Part shown: one piece after another, positions 30,600 to 42,823 of the stretch | Layout of the letters: every line of letters begins with the position of its first letter | Position numbering within the stretch: position 1 is the first letter of the stretch | Assembly: GCA_022432975.1 (NCBI GenBank) | Contig: CM039512.1 | Coordinates: 2,218,519-2,282,518 of the forward strand | Reading direction: 5' to 3' | DNA: 64,000 nt | Source: Begonia masoniana | Lineage: Eukaryota > Streptophyta > Magnoliopsida > Cucurbitales > Begoniaceae | The notes under the pieces: model-generated | Databases searched by the model: none | The model's input: the letters and a program-made list of their open reading frames with translations, nothing else | Told to the model about the DNA's origin: nothing | Translations under genes and position numbers: made by a program

Positions 30600-33027
30600 G
30601 CTAGAAAAAAATCCTTAATTAACTTACTTAATGAACCTGTTATAAGCAGAAGGAAGGCGCTGTCTTTTCTCTGGAGCTGCAATTTAACACCATTTTTGAC
30701 ATCGTTTAGCATTTATATTCATTCTGGTTACGAGACATATGACTTTGATATATATATATATATAGACACACACTCTAGTTGTAATGATTCTTATTGGCAT
30801 TAATTAGGAGCACATATACATCAATATGACAGGACAAAGGAGAGAAAAATAATTTATTTGAGTAGTCGCGCAAGGAAAAAATTAAAAAATGCAATGAAGT
30901 GTAGTCTCCACATAAGTACTGCCGTATTAATAATTCATGATGGGTGGAAAATTCCATGTGTAGTCACCATCTCTAGAGAGAGAGAGAGAGCCATTGAATC
31001 ATTGAATGAAGCAAGAGAGAGAGAGCTGGTTCAAATCTTCCATGTCCATTAACCCAAACTATGGAGTTGATGTTTAAAACTTAAGTACTTTTAACCATCT
31101 TTTCCGGGAGAGGACGTAGCAATTATGTACTTTCTGTATTATAAAGCTACCATCTCCCTCTCTCTTTCTGTCACCAGAGAGAGAGAGAGAGAGAGAGAGA
31201 GAATAGAGAGAGAAAGGCATACGGCGAACTGGAGGCAGTCTAGGTGGTTCATGATCCACAAACTCAAAAGCTCCTACTTTAGTAGATTTGGAAGAAGAAC
31301 CACCACTGTCTGTGCTGGAAACCCCAGGACTTAGCTGCTGTTCAATTTAGAAAGAGAGAGAGAGATGAAAGTGAAACCAAATAAATTCGTACTTAAACTT
31401 CTAAAACAAAACTTGTAATGGCCCAAAGTTGATCTTAAGCAATTCATTTCCAAATCATTCTATATTTTTGTTGGGTGAAGTTCATAGTTTATCTATCAGA
31501 GAATGTTATAAAGCGAAGGTAAGTAAAGGGATTAACCTGAGAGTCTTGAGCAGGAAATAGGGAAGCTCCCACATTCACAGACAGCAAATTGGTGCAGTGC
31601 CCACATCTTACTGTCACGATGTTGAATATGCTACTGCATGGAACGCTTACCTACACACACCCAAGCCTAATCAGCCATGGTGAATTATATTTGCATCGTG
31701 GCCTTCTCTCTCTCTCCCCCTCCTCTCTCGTGTCTATCATTTTTCATTGTCTTTTCAGACTTTCATTCTGACACTCCAACGAGGGTGATCATAAAAGATA
31801 GAAAAATATAACTCAGAAAAAAGAGAGAGGGAGTATGAAAATGACGTGACTTAGACGGAGCTGGCCATAAAGATCACGAACCACCGTTAACCAGAGAAAG
31901 CAATTAAAGATTTCCATGAGAAAAGAAGCCATGAATCTGATCGATGTGAAGGACAATAAAGTTGATAATTTCAAAAAATCCCCCATTTCTGTAAATTAAT
32001 TTCTTTAAACTAAAGTTGAAAGAGTAAAGTTATAATCATCCACTGTTCATGAAAATCTAATGTAGACTGCATGTAATAAACCCACTACTGGTCAAAGAAG
32101 GAGGGATTTTCAAGGGACTGATTTAGGGTCGGAAAAAAAGAAGAACAAATCTTTTCAAACGAGAGAGTGATCATAAAATAAAGCATTAGAAATAATTTCT
32201 CAAAAGTCTGAAGTAGAACCTAGAATTTAGGGTCGGAAAAGACAAGAAATGGACTGCGTAAAGTTCTGCCAATCTGAAACCGAAAAACTGAAAATTAATC
32301 TTGACTTTACAAGAACCCTAGAAATTTCATAAATTCCTTTCGAAATAGACCTAATAACGGCCTAGATTCCCGATCTATATCTGGAACTTGTTTAGGAACC
32401 GTTCGTTTTCAATCAGCAGCAATCCCTAGCTCATCTTTGTTGAAAATGGAAAAATTAACTCTTTTTTGCTCATTTATTGGAGTTTCTTTCCATAAACAAA
32501 GGAAATTGGAGATCCTAAAGAACTTCAAATTGTACTAAATATTGAAACTAGATTTTTTGGTTTCAAATGATATTTTTTAGGGTTTCGGACAGAATCCGGT
32601 CTCAATTTCTCATGAAATAATGATTTAGGGGTTTCTTTGGCTGCTAACTCTAGCGTAAACAATAAATCTGGTCGATGTAGAGAGATTTCATGATAAAAAT
32701 TCAAAAGGGGAGAACTTCAAACTGGTCGAGGACTCACGATTTCTACTCAGCCGAGAATCCTTCTTCTCAATAATGATTTCTTTCGCGCTGAAAATGTAGT
32801 GTTGGGTCTTAAAGAAATCTAATTTTTGTCGAAAAGGTACATCTGAAGACCAGATTGTCAAATCAGCCAAGTAAAGTTATGGCGCAAAGAAAACTCAGAA
32901 AGATGCAAAGAGAGAGAAAAAGAGAGCTGGAGAGAGAAAGAGATGAAGGTTGTACCGCCAAAACAGTGTTGCAGAAGTTGCAGTAAACATAACAGATACG
33001 TTCGGAGGCCATCAACTCCAAAGACAT
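28904..33027 (-). CDS. YAB2: YABBY transcription factor, YAB2 type
   Basis: Six exons on minus: 33027-32956, 31650-31537, 31337-31223, 30676-30628, 30435-30360 and 29029-28904. They total 552 bp and 183 aa, all junctions in phase. Exons 1-2 encode the C2C2 zinc finger ([20 protein letters not shown] then [15 protein letters not shown]). Exons 4-6 encode the HMG-like YABBY domain ([54 protein letters not shown]). The tail [20 protein letters not shown] resembles YAB2 rather than FIL/YAB3, CRC or INO. YABBY proteins specify abaxial identity and lamina growth in leaves and act in the nucleus. The start [19 protein letters not shown] is the family start. Introns and leader are rich in GA/CT repeats. 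Confidence 0.95.
29620..30202 (-). mobile_element. Degenerate TRIM/LTR-like repeats in the last YAB2 intron
   Basis: Two diverged units, about 29620-29890 and 29940-30187 (plus orientation), share AAAATTNTGTYGATTG, GTGGACAATTTCA-like, and ACTCGGAACTCCAC-like segments. A purine tract (AGAAGGGGGAGATTG) immediately precedes the second unit. TATATCAGAGTATC, resembling a decayed initiator-Met tRNA primer-binding site, follows it at about 30189. Short direct repeats with PPT- and PBS-like neighbours fit a TRIM. Divergence is high. A further diverged pair of unknown type lies at 29180-29560. Strand is uncertain; the signals read on plus although the host gene is minus. Confidence 0.5.
30521..30596. 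repeat. (TA)n(GA)n compound microsatellite in YAB2 intron 4
   Basis: About 45 bp of TA directly followed by about 30 bp of GA, between the exons at 30628 and 30435. It is about 30 bp from the splice donor at 30628. Confidence 0.95.
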
Positions 33028-33165
33028 TTTCTCAGTGATTGAAACTTTGCAGTAGAGTGTGTAGAGCCAGATCAGGAAGAATCGTTTTGAACAAAGCAAA
33101 ATATCATCGATCAATGACTCATGAGAAATGGGTAAGGAAGACAGAGACAAAAAAATGTTTTTTTT

Positions 33166-33532
33166 TTCAGGGAGAGAGAGAAACAGAAGGTAGAGAGAGA
33201 GGGAGTGTGTACAAAAACCTCAAAGGTGAGGATGGGACTGGTCTGATCGGGGAGGAGTGGTGAATGAGGAAGTAGTAGGGCTAGTGGGTTGCTTTCTTGC
33301 ATTAGTAAACAAGAGTTTGATTTATGGGAAAGTAGGATTATGGCTTGTTTATGGAAGAGAGAGAGAGAGAAGCACAGAAAGAGAGAAAGAGAGCGATAGA
33401 GAGAGTGAGAGTGAAAGGGTGTATATACATATACATATATAGAGAGAGAGAGACGAATAAAGGGAATAACATAGAGAGAGAAGACGATTAAGAAGGTAGA
33501 GAGAGAGAATAGAGAGAGAGAGAGAGAGAGTT
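33166..33532. repeat. GA-rich tracts in the YAB2 leader/promoter
   Basis: Repeated (GA)n/(GAGA)n blocks at 33171-33205, 33355-33412, 33441-33452 and 33472-33532 lie 140-500 bp upstream of the YAB2 ATG. On the coding strand they are CT-rich, a common feature of plant 5' UTRs. They could also serve as GAGA-factor (BPC) sites; that is an inference. Confidence 0.85.
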
Positions 33533-34657
33533 ATCATTGAGTGTGTGGAATTCAGCCATCTTGGTTTTCTGTGGCGGACGAGGGGGGCGAGACATTAATG
33601 CTTGGAATGTTTAGGGAAGAGTGAGAAGCCATTCTCCAAAAAACCAAGTTTATCCAAAACAACACTAATTATTAGTGCCCGGAAATATGATTTTAGACTA
33701 CGTTTTAATTTAGGCTCTCTCGTTAAAGTTCTCTTGCTTTTAATTTTATTTTTAAATAGTTTTTCCGTTTATTTTTTTAGTTAGATTTGACAGAAAATTT
33801 CACATGTCATTATTGTATATAACTCACTTAACCCGTCAACAAATATGTTTAGTTCAAATATTAAAAATGAACCAGTTTATTTTAAATTATTAAATTTAAA
33901 TACATTTATTTTTCAAAATTTACCCTAATCACGTAAAATCTAATATTTCGGGCATGGTGGTTGTCGAAGATGACGCCAAAATAATAGGTTTTCTTCTTGT
34001 GTTGTTTGCAAAGAAAGAAAAGCTTGGAGTGACCGAGTTTCAATTAAAGACGGCAGATTTAATGGAATCCATCCTTTTGTGTTTTGTGGAGAATTGAAGA
34101 TTAAGGTACTTGGAACTTGGAAGAAGTTTTTCTTCTTTCTTAATTTTTTAGGGTTTTTGGTTTTTTAATCAAACACAATTTCTTCATTCTAAAATATGCA
34201 CAGGTAAAAGAAAGAAGACCTAGACAATAGTTTTAATTCAAAGCAACCATTAAAGCAAAGCAAAAAACTCGAACAAACAACGATCAAACACCAAAGTTTT
34301 TTATTTTAAATGATTGTCACGCGTTGGAGCACACCATTGTAAATTCCTTAGATACAATCATGCCACAATTGTTTGTGGGAGGAAAAAGAACGAAGAAGAA
34401 AAGAGATCAATAGATTTATTTTGAAAATTTAAACATATTTGTTGACATAAATGGGTGAGTTGGCTAAAAATCTATTTGTTCAATTGTCCCATCTCTTAAT
34501 TTGATGGTAATCTTTGATTATTCTTTATTCTTTTCGTTAGTATTGACTAGTCAAATCAAATTGGTCTTATATTATTTTATTAACCGATGGCCAATGAAGA
34601 TTAGTTTAACGTTAAATAATAATAATAATTTTATACATGAAAGTATGAGATTTTGTC

Positions 34658-34730
<73 letters not shown>

Positions 34731-35115
34731 TTTTATTTCTTAAAATTTGGTTTTTTTTAAGCCCAACTAATATTTTGTATCCTTTGAGCTAAGGCTTGGG
34801 CCATGCTTTTTATAATGTATATTTATTTTTTGTTATTTGGCAACATAGCTTAAATCCATGCTTCAATTTTTACGGTTAATAATTTATTTTAATTATTTAT
34901 AATTTATTACGGTAATTGTATTAATTAATAATGTTAGAAAGTAAAAATACAAGTACACGTAACATTATTCTTTTATATTATATGTACGCCAGTTTTTACA
35001 CATTTATTTTATACATACAAGATATTTCAATTCATATTATACATGTTTATTCCGAACGGACCTCCAATTGTTTTTTGTCGTAATTTTTGGTCATTTGCAG
35101 TTATATGTCTTCTAT
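33533..35115. other. Intergenic, AT-rich
   Basis: YAB2 upstream flank. It contains a (TA)n tract at about 34659-34725. A partly palindromic AT-rich patch near 34860-34930 may be related to the MITE family seen elsewhere. No gene recognised. Confidence 0.5.
34659..34725. repeat. (TA)n microsatellite
   Basis: About 67 bp of perfect TA dinucleotides, the longest TA run in the window. The 80-aa ORF across it is an artefact. Confidence 0.97.
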
Positions 35116-36335
35116 TGTGACACCCCGTAAACTTACCATCATACTATTCTTAAAAATCACGAAAAATTTTGACTTTCGTTCATTCCTTTTCATCATGCAT
35201 GTACACGGGTATTCAGCAGAAGACTATTCATTTGTAAAAACTTAAAATAAAATTAAACTTAGGTGTGAATGCCAAAACAATAAAAATATGGGCAGAGAAT
35301 AAATTTTTCCTCTTGGGTTTCATCAAATGAACAGTAGAAATCTTCAACTTTTTCTATCGGGTTTCATTGAAGGAATTGTGTTTTTCCTCTCGGGTTCTAT
35401 CACTTAATTTCTCTCGGAATAAATAATCACTTAGTTATTATCGGGTTTCATCAATTTAAGCAATGGAGGAGGATGTTTCCCTCTATCGGGTTTGGACGAT
35501 GGAAACAAAAGGAAATACCTCTCGTGTTTCATCAATTTAAACAGTGGAGGGGGATATTTTTCTCTATTGGGTTTGGACGACAAAACCTTAATCAGTGTGG
35601 ACGACTGAAACGGAAGAAGGCGTGGACGTTTTGTAATACCCGGTTCTATCAAACCGTTTCTCCATTCCTTTTAAACTAATGGCACAATTTATATGGCAAT
35701 ATTAAATGTAGGGTTAGTGGATGACTAGGCAAGGGCATAAGGGTAATTAGAAATTCAAAGGTGGATAACGTATTTAAGGAAACTATTAATGAAGTAGCCG
35801 CCACTGTTTATTTCATTTCCTCTCCATTCTCAGCTCCTCAGCTTAGCAGAGCGCGATAGGAGACCCCCCCTTCGACTTCCTCCAGCGATTTCCTCTGAAC
35901 TTGGTGAGTTTTGTTTCTATTTCTTGTTACATTGTATCTATCGTTGGTCGGAGGGATGTTAAATGAGGTTTTGAGAAAGCGGTGAGCGAGTGGTGGTTTC
36001 GGTTTAAGTTGAAATCGGGAATGCACAATGACTAGAGTTCCCAAAACAGTTTCCCCTTAAATTTCTAGTGGTTTAGAATGAAGAATAGAGGAAATTTAAT
36101 GTATGCTCTGTCTATGGTTTTAGGTTTGAGTAATACCCGGAGTAGCTTGCAACCAAGTTTTTCCAGGAGACCAGGTAAGTAGAGTTTGCATGTGCCTTCG
36201 GGCCTACATCACAAAACAGTAGGATTTGTGTGTGCATGAATGAATGTTTCTTTTCAGTTGCCATGCATCATATTTTGAAAGAAAACGAAAATGAATTTAC
36301 ACGAAGTAGTATGGTGAGATGTGAACAGATTGTGA

Positions 36336-36528
36336 CAGTATACTTTTAAGGGAATTAATCCGCCCCTTAAATCGTACATATGGATTTATACCCTGGGAAA
36401 ACTGATCCACCTCCCATTGTATCAAGGATCATCAGTATACTTTTAAGGGAATTAATCCGCCCCTTAAATCGTACATATGGATTTATAGCCTGGGAAAACT
36501 GATCACCTCCCATTGTATCAGGGATCAT
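36336..36528. repeat. 97-bp tandem duplication in the inner LTR
   Basis: Copies 36336-36432 and 36433-36528 both begin CAGTATACTTTTAAGGGAAT and differ by about three changes. Confidence 0.95.
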
Positions 36529-37229
36529 CAGACCAGTGAACGAATGCAACATAACTGAGGAATGAAAGTAGAAACTGCATATTTAGGATTTACATTCCAG
36601 TACACATTTCATTTCTAGCTTTACTTGCTTAGCATTAGGCTAATAGATGAGTTTTGTGATGTAGGTGAAGAGATTACTGCAGGTGAATTTCCCGTGTGCA
36701 CAGATCAGTAGATGTGGTTGGAGGGGTACATTCATGCTCTGGTCGGGTTAACTGGTGTCAGCGGGTTAACTGGTGTCAGCGGTTGTGAAGGTTTAATTGA
36801 TAATGATTTAATCTGAGTACATTGAGTTTTCATGACAGTAGTGGTAGCAACCTTTTGAATTAGTTTTGGAGATTTCCTGACATTAGTGTTCCGTTGGATT
36901 TTATAATATTATTTTTACTGAATTTGAACAATACAATGATTTAAACTGCCCCTGAATGATGTTTTGGTAAAAGCTATCGGTGGATGTGTGTAGAAGTTAT
37001 TGTTTTCTATCGGAGAAAGTTGTGTTGTTGTCTATCGGAAGATGCCTTAAGAAAAGTCATAGGATGATGTAGGTTAATTCTATCGAAAGATGCCTTAAGA
37101 ATAGTCATCGGATGATGTCTCAGTAAAGTCACCGGTACATGAGATTTGTCCCATCGAAAGATGTAGGATTTGCCCTACCGGTATGAGTGGGTACTACGTT
37201 TGACGTTTAGTGATCGACACATGCGTGCT

Positions 37230-38365
37230 GACGTCATCGGAAGATGTAGGTTTAAGTCTATCGGATGATGTCTCAGTAAACTCATCGGCAGATGCGAGCT
37301 GACGTCATCGGAAGATGTAGGTCTAAGTCCATCGGATGATGTCTCAGTAAACTCATCGGCAGATGCGAGCTGACGTCATCGGAAGATGTAGGTCTAAGTC
37401 CATCGGATGATGTCTCAGTAAACTCATCGGCAGATGCGAGCTGACGTCATCGGAAGATGTAGGTCTAAGTCCATCGGATGATGTCTCAGTAAACTCATCG
37501 GCAGATGCGAGCTGACGTCATCGGAAGATGTAGGTCTAAGTCCATCAGATGATGTCTCAGTAAACTCATCGGCAGATGCGAGCTGACGTCATCGGAAGAT
37601 GTAGGTCTAAGTCCATCGGATGATGTCTCAGTAAACTCATCGGCAGATGCGAGCTGACGTCATCGGAAGATGTAGGTCTAAGTCCATCGGATGATGTCTC
37701 AGTAAACTCATCGGCAGATGCGAGCTGACGTCATCGGAAGATGTAGGTCTAAGTCCATCGGATGATGTCTCAGTAAACTCATCGGCAGATGCGAGCTGAC
37801 GTCATCGGAAGATGTAGGTCTAAGTCCATCGGATGATGTCTCAGTAAACTCATCGGCAGATGCGAGCTGACGTCATCGGAAGATGTAGGTCTAAGTCCAT
37901 CGGATGATGTCTCAGTAAACTCATCGGCAGATGCGAGCTGACGTCATCGGAAGATGTAGGTCTAAGTCCATCGGATGATGTCTCAGTAAACTCATCGGCA
38001 GATGCGAGCTGACGTCATCGGAAGATGTAGGTCTAAGTCCATCGGATGATGTCTCAGTAAACTCATCGGCAGATGCGAGCTGACGTCATCGGAAGATGTA
38101 GGTCTAAGTCCATCGGATGATGTCTCAGTAAACTCATCGGCAGATGCGAGCTGACGTCATCGGAAGATGTAGGTCTAAGTCCATCGGATGATGTCTCAGT
38201 AAACTCATCGGCAGATGCGAGCTGACGTCATCGGAAGATGTAGGTCTAAGTCCATCGGATGATGTCTCAGTAAACTCATCGGCAGATGCGAGCTGACGTC
38301 ATCGGAAGATGTAGGTCTAAGTCCATCGGATGATGTCTCAGTAAACTCATCGGCAGATGCGAGCT
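37230..38365. repeat. Minisatellite, 16 units of 71 bp
   Basis: Unit starts recur every 71 bp from 37230 (GACGTCATCGGAAGATGTAG). Units 2-16 are nearly identical, with one substitution seen at about 37545 (ATCAG for ATCGG). Unit 1 is slightly diverged, and looser ATCGGAAGATG words extend back to about 37000. Each unit contains three internal variants of CATCGGNNGATG, so the 71-bp unit itself grew from a shorter repeat. There are no spacers and no cas genes, so it is not CRISPR. Confidence 0.98.
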
Positions 38366-38724
38366 GACGTCATCGGCAGGAGTCTTCTATTTTGGTTGTT
38401 TTCTGCTTCTTCCGTTGACTTTATCAATCGGTAGATGTATTTGACTTCTACGACTTCTCTAGTATTTCGCTGTTTAAACTAGAATTTTTAAATTGCCGAT
38501 TGTTTCTTAACAATTCAACAGCGTTTCATAGTTTTGTATAACTTCATTGTGGTTCAAATGATTTCCGCTGCAAGCATTTAAATGTTTTGAAGTTTCTTTA
38601 AAAAAAAAAAGAAATGTTAAATTTAGAATTTCGAGAGAGTTTTAAATTTAGTCCAAGGTTTCTTAGTTATGTACGGCTTATGAGTAACAAACCGGGTTCA
38701 GAAAACTCGGGGCGTTACACGTTT

Positions 38725-39660
38725 GAAAACCAAAGGCAGCGTGTACGTTTGAAAACCGAAGGCAGTGTGGACGTTTGAAAATCAAAGGCAGTGTAGACGA
38801 CTGACTTTCTCTGCCAGAATGCTTAACTAACTTTATCGTCCACAGGTTACTTAGACTTTTCGTCCACAGACTACGTGACTTATCGTCCCCAGCCCACGTG
38901 ACTTCATCGTCCACAGACTTTGGACGATGACTTTCTTACAGAATGCTTAACTAACTTTATCGTCCACAGACTTTGGACAATGACCTTGGACGATGACTTT
39001 TTCTTACAGAAACACTTAACTGAACTTTATCGTCCACAAACTTTGGACGATGACTTTTTCTGCCAGAATACTTAACTAAACATTATCGTCCACAGCATAT
39101 CAGCCGATCGATCGCCCTCCTTGGCGATCGATCGGAAACCTCGGCGATCGATTGGAAACCTCTCTGGAAATTTAATTCCAGAGTGCTGCTTCCTTACTTC
39201 ATCTTCACGTGTCACCTAAATACACCTCCATAAATCCAAGTCCTCAACCTAAAATCACCAAAACCGACTCAACGACATAATCAACTCAAATCCTCGAACT
39301 TATTTTCAAACTTCAAAACCAACTCAATTCATTAAAATCTAAAAGAAATATCTATACATCCAGATACCAAGTAAAAGGCCTAGCAAAACGTTTTATAAAT
39401 TAAGTTTACCAAAACATCAAAATATCTTTTTGTCTACTATCCAGATACCAAACATCCTAAAATGTTTCAACTATACAAATTTCCTATCTATTCAACTATC
39501 AACCCCAAACAACCCAAAATTCTCAAAATACCTAACCATTTACTCCCACGGGTCAAAAGCGCCACGACTACTCAGCACACTCCACGGGCATTCTTCTTCA
39601 ATCTGTTCATGCTTCGAGTGGAGGAATCTCATCCTCACCTGTATCAAGATCACCTACACC
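38725..39660. other. Outer LTR continuation with short inverted and direct repeats
   Basis: Repeats of GTTTGAAAACC(A/G)AAGGCAG at 38720-38800, and of TTATCGTCCACAGACTTTGG with its complementary GGACGATGAC at 38830-39090. GGCGATCGATCGG-like units lie near 39105-39155. These belong to the outer element. Confidence 0.7.
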
Positions 39661-40293
39661 ATGAATATTTGATATTTCTGAAGCCCTAAATCGTCGGTTC
39701 TCACTTCTCGTTCTTCACTCTTCACTCTTCATCTAAGACGATCAGGCGAGTCGACGAAGACGATCAGGCGAGGCGAAGACTAGAAACCCGGCAGACGACG
39801 ACAGACACAGGTGACGATGACAGCTCACAGCAGCATCGACGACAGCAGCACCGAGCAGACAACTGATTAACCGGGTATGTTCTATTCTCTCATTAGTTTC
39901 GTTGCTTGTTTTTGTCTTTAACAGAGAGCAAAATCACATGTTGCTCTCCTAGCTAGTGGTTTTGACAGAGCAAAATCAATGATTTTGCTCTGTTTTTTAC
40001 CGAGAGAATACTTGAGATTTTCCACTGTATAGTTAGTTAGTTACATAATGTTTCTGTTTTGGGAGACTCTTCGGGCGTGACCGAGATCAATTTATGTGTT
40101 TTCTTTGTTTGTTATTTGCTATTTTAGTAATATTTCTGTTTTGGGAGACTCTTCGGGCGTGACCGAGAGCAATTTATGTGTTTTATTTGTTTGTTTTGTG
40201 ATGTTCAATTATGACTGAGAGCATTAGATTAGAGCAACATGTGTAGTATTTTTGATACAGTCGTTGATTTTGATTGATTAAATTTGTTTTAGG

Positions 40294-42360
40294 ATGGAAA
40301 GCATTAATGATAGTGTAGAGGGTCCTGCACGTAGTCAAACAAAAAGAAAAAAATCAGAAGTTTGGAATCATTTTACAAAGATTGACAGTTCTGATAGTAG
40401 CAATCCTAGAGCAAAATGTAATCATTGCTCACAGTCATATGCATGTCATGCATCGAAGAATGGGACAACAAACTTGAAAAAACACATTCTTAATTGCAAT
40501 AAATTATTGGCAAGTGTTGATAGGAAGCAAAAGACATTAAGCTATCAGAATATGGGAGGGGGATCGAGTGTAACTTGTTTTAGTCTTGAAACTTGTCGAG
40601 AATTGCTTACAAAGATGATTATTGTTGATGAATTGCCTTTGAAATTCGTTGAAGGAGAGAGTTTTAGAACATATTCGCAATATGTTCAACCTAAGTTTTC
40701 CATACCATCTAGAACTACCATTGGACGAGATATTATGAATATTTATGAGATAGAAAAATTGAAATTGAAAGATTATTTTAGAAATACATCTCAACGAGTA
40801 TACTTGACTACAGATACATGGACTTCTGTTCAAAATTTGAATTACATGGTATTAACTGCTCATTACATTGATAGTGATTCGATATTGGGTAAGAGAATTA
40901 TCAATTTTTGCTTGATTTCGAATCATAAAGGCGAAACGATTGGTGAAGAAATAGAAAGATGTTTGTTTGAATGGGGAGTTGAAAACGTTTTGATGATTAC
41001 AGTTGACAATGCTTTATCGAATGATGTTGCAATTTCGTATTTGGTCAAAAGTATTAGAAATTGGAATGAGTTAGTTTTGAATGGAGAACACATGCATGTG
41101 AGATGTTTTGCACATATTTTGAATTTGATTGTGTGTGATGGTTTAAAAGATCATCAAGAGTCTATTGCAAGAGTTCGTAGAATGGTGAAATATGTTCGAT
41201 CTTCTCCTGCAAGGCTACAACAATTTCGAAATTGTGTTGAAAATGTAAAGATCACTTGCAAAAATAATGTTTGTCTTGACGTACCTACTAGATGGAATTC
41301 TACATATTTAATGTTAGAAAGCGCCGAAAAGTATGAAAGAGCTTTTGCAAAGTTAATTGAAAGTGATGGTTATTATTTTCTTGATTTGGGCGGGGAAAGT
41401 GAAAGACCACCCACAATAGAAGACTGGGCTAATATTAGAGAGCTTGTCAAGTTTTTGAAAATCTTTTACGATACAACTGTTTCCGTTTCGGCTTCCTCAC
41501 ATGTCACCTCCAATATTTATATTAGTGAAGTGTGTAATTTGAAAATGATTATCCATGAGCACTCTCAGTGTGATAATCCATTGTTGAGAAGAATGGCTAT
41601 TAACATGCAAAAAAAAGTTTGACAAATATTGGGGGAGTTGTGATAAATTCAATATGTTGATGTGTGTAGCAATTGTACTAAACCCTAGATATAAATGAAG
41701 TTTTTGAAACATTGTCTCACCATGTTGTTTGATAGTGACAAGGCAAATGATTTAGTGAGACAAGTAGAAATTGTGATGGAAAGATTATATCTCCATTATA
41801 AATCTGATTTTGATACTTCAGAAGACAATTCTAGTATGATAGTTGGAATGACTTCTACCGTAACAAGACAAAGTAGTACTTCAACCCGGAATAAGGTGCA
41901 TGAGATGTTTTTTAATGATCAAGATGAGGATGGCGATTCAATTAATCAGTCCGAAGTTCATCAATATTTATCTAAAAGATTAACAAAGTTTTCAGATAAA
42001 ATTGATATTCTAGCATGGTCGAAAGTGAATTCCTTGAAATTTCCACTACTGAGTAAAAATAGCAAGGGATGTATTAGTTATTCATATTTCAACAGTTGCT
42101 TCGGAATCAGCCTTTAGTAACGGAAGACGTGTGCTCAATTCATTTCGTAGTTTTTTGTCCCCAAAGACTGTCGATGCGCTTATTTGCACTCAAAGTTGGA
42201 TTCGGACGGCAAAACATCAATCTCCCAAAGTATGTACTGTTTTATTTTATATCTTTGTTTTCTTTTCGTTTCATACTTCTAATTCATTTTATGTAATTGG
42301 TTTATTAACTATATTTTGTAGATTTCACATCAACTAATGGAGAAGAAGATATTCTTCCAA
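40294..42360 (+). pseudogene. hAT (Ac-like) transposase gene, frame-broken
   Basis: The 442-aa ORF 40294-41622 begins with a BED-type zinc finger (WNHFTKIDSSDSSNPRAKCN, CSQSYACHASKNGTTNLKKH, then C) and runs through the RNase-H-like core (YLTTDTWTSVQNLNYM, VLMITVDNALSND, HVRCFAHILNLIVCDGLK, DVPTRWNSTYLML). The frame then breaks in an 8-A run (about 41609-41616). It breaks again at TATAAATGAAG (about 41690) and at GTAAAAATAGC (about 42055). After the last shift the hAT C-terminal dimerisation motif appears (ISTVASESAFSNGRRVLNSF then LSPKTVDALICTQSWIR). Such proteins excise and reinsert DNA with 8-bp TSDs. All three lesions are single-base length changes in A runs. Confidence 0.9.
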
Positions 42361-42639
42361 TATTTGTGGAATAGTTGAAGGCTTGGAGCGAATTTTCTGT
42401 TTGATACTCTGTTTGTTTCTTTGTCGTGGCCGTTGATATTTGATAAGTTGATATTATTAATTTTTGTTATGATATTACTTTTATTTCCTAAAAGGATTTA
42501 TTGTTATTTTGACTTTACTTTTTGTTTTTTATTCTTCTAATACAATTTTTTTTTTAATATTTGACTATATATCTAGTTGTTTTTTATATCCTCTAATTTA
42601 AATTTATATTATTTAATTTTTTGAAAAATAGGTTGTAGT

Positions 42640-42787
42640 ACCGAAACCGAACCAAAACTTTCGGTTCGGTTCCGATTTGGTTTTGGTATGTTAAAATACC
42701 AGTTTCGGTTCGGTAAATCCGAAACCGAAATCGAACGGTTCGGTTCCTCCCCAAAACCGAACTGAAACCGGTTTTGCACACCCCTAC
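42640..42787. mobile_element. 3' terminal region of the hAT element
   Basis: Repeated CGGTTCGGTT and CCGAAACCGAA words end in GGTTTTGCACACCCCTA at 42787, a typical hAT end whose complement is TAGGGGTGTGCAAAACC. A matching 5' end could not be found between 39100 and 40294, so the left end is probably lost. Confidence 0.65.
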
Positions 42788-42823
42788 AGATTTCATTACA
42801 GAACAGAATGTCACTGAGGTCTA

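Larger units (their letters stand above)
35632..38719. mobile_element. Inner LTR-type element (solo LTR) nested in the outer one, TSD CGTTT
   Basis: It begins TGTAATACCCGG and ends CTCGGGGCGTTACA. CGTTT precedes it (35627-35631) and follows it (38720-38724). The outer sequence reads through across the junction: GTGGACGTTT on the left and GTTTGAAAACCAAAGGCAG on the right belong to the same local repeat. The 3088-bp element has no coding capacity. It holds a TATA-like box (TATTTAAGG, about 35771), a pyrimidine-rich leader with a donor-like GGTGAGTTTT near 35903, a 97-bp duplication and the 71-bp minisatellite. Confidence 0.85.

Noticed and set aside
37230..38365. CRISPR-like regularly spaced repeats
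   Set aside because: Units are directly adjacent with no unique spacers, the genome is plant nuclear DNA and no cas genes are present. It is a minisatellite.
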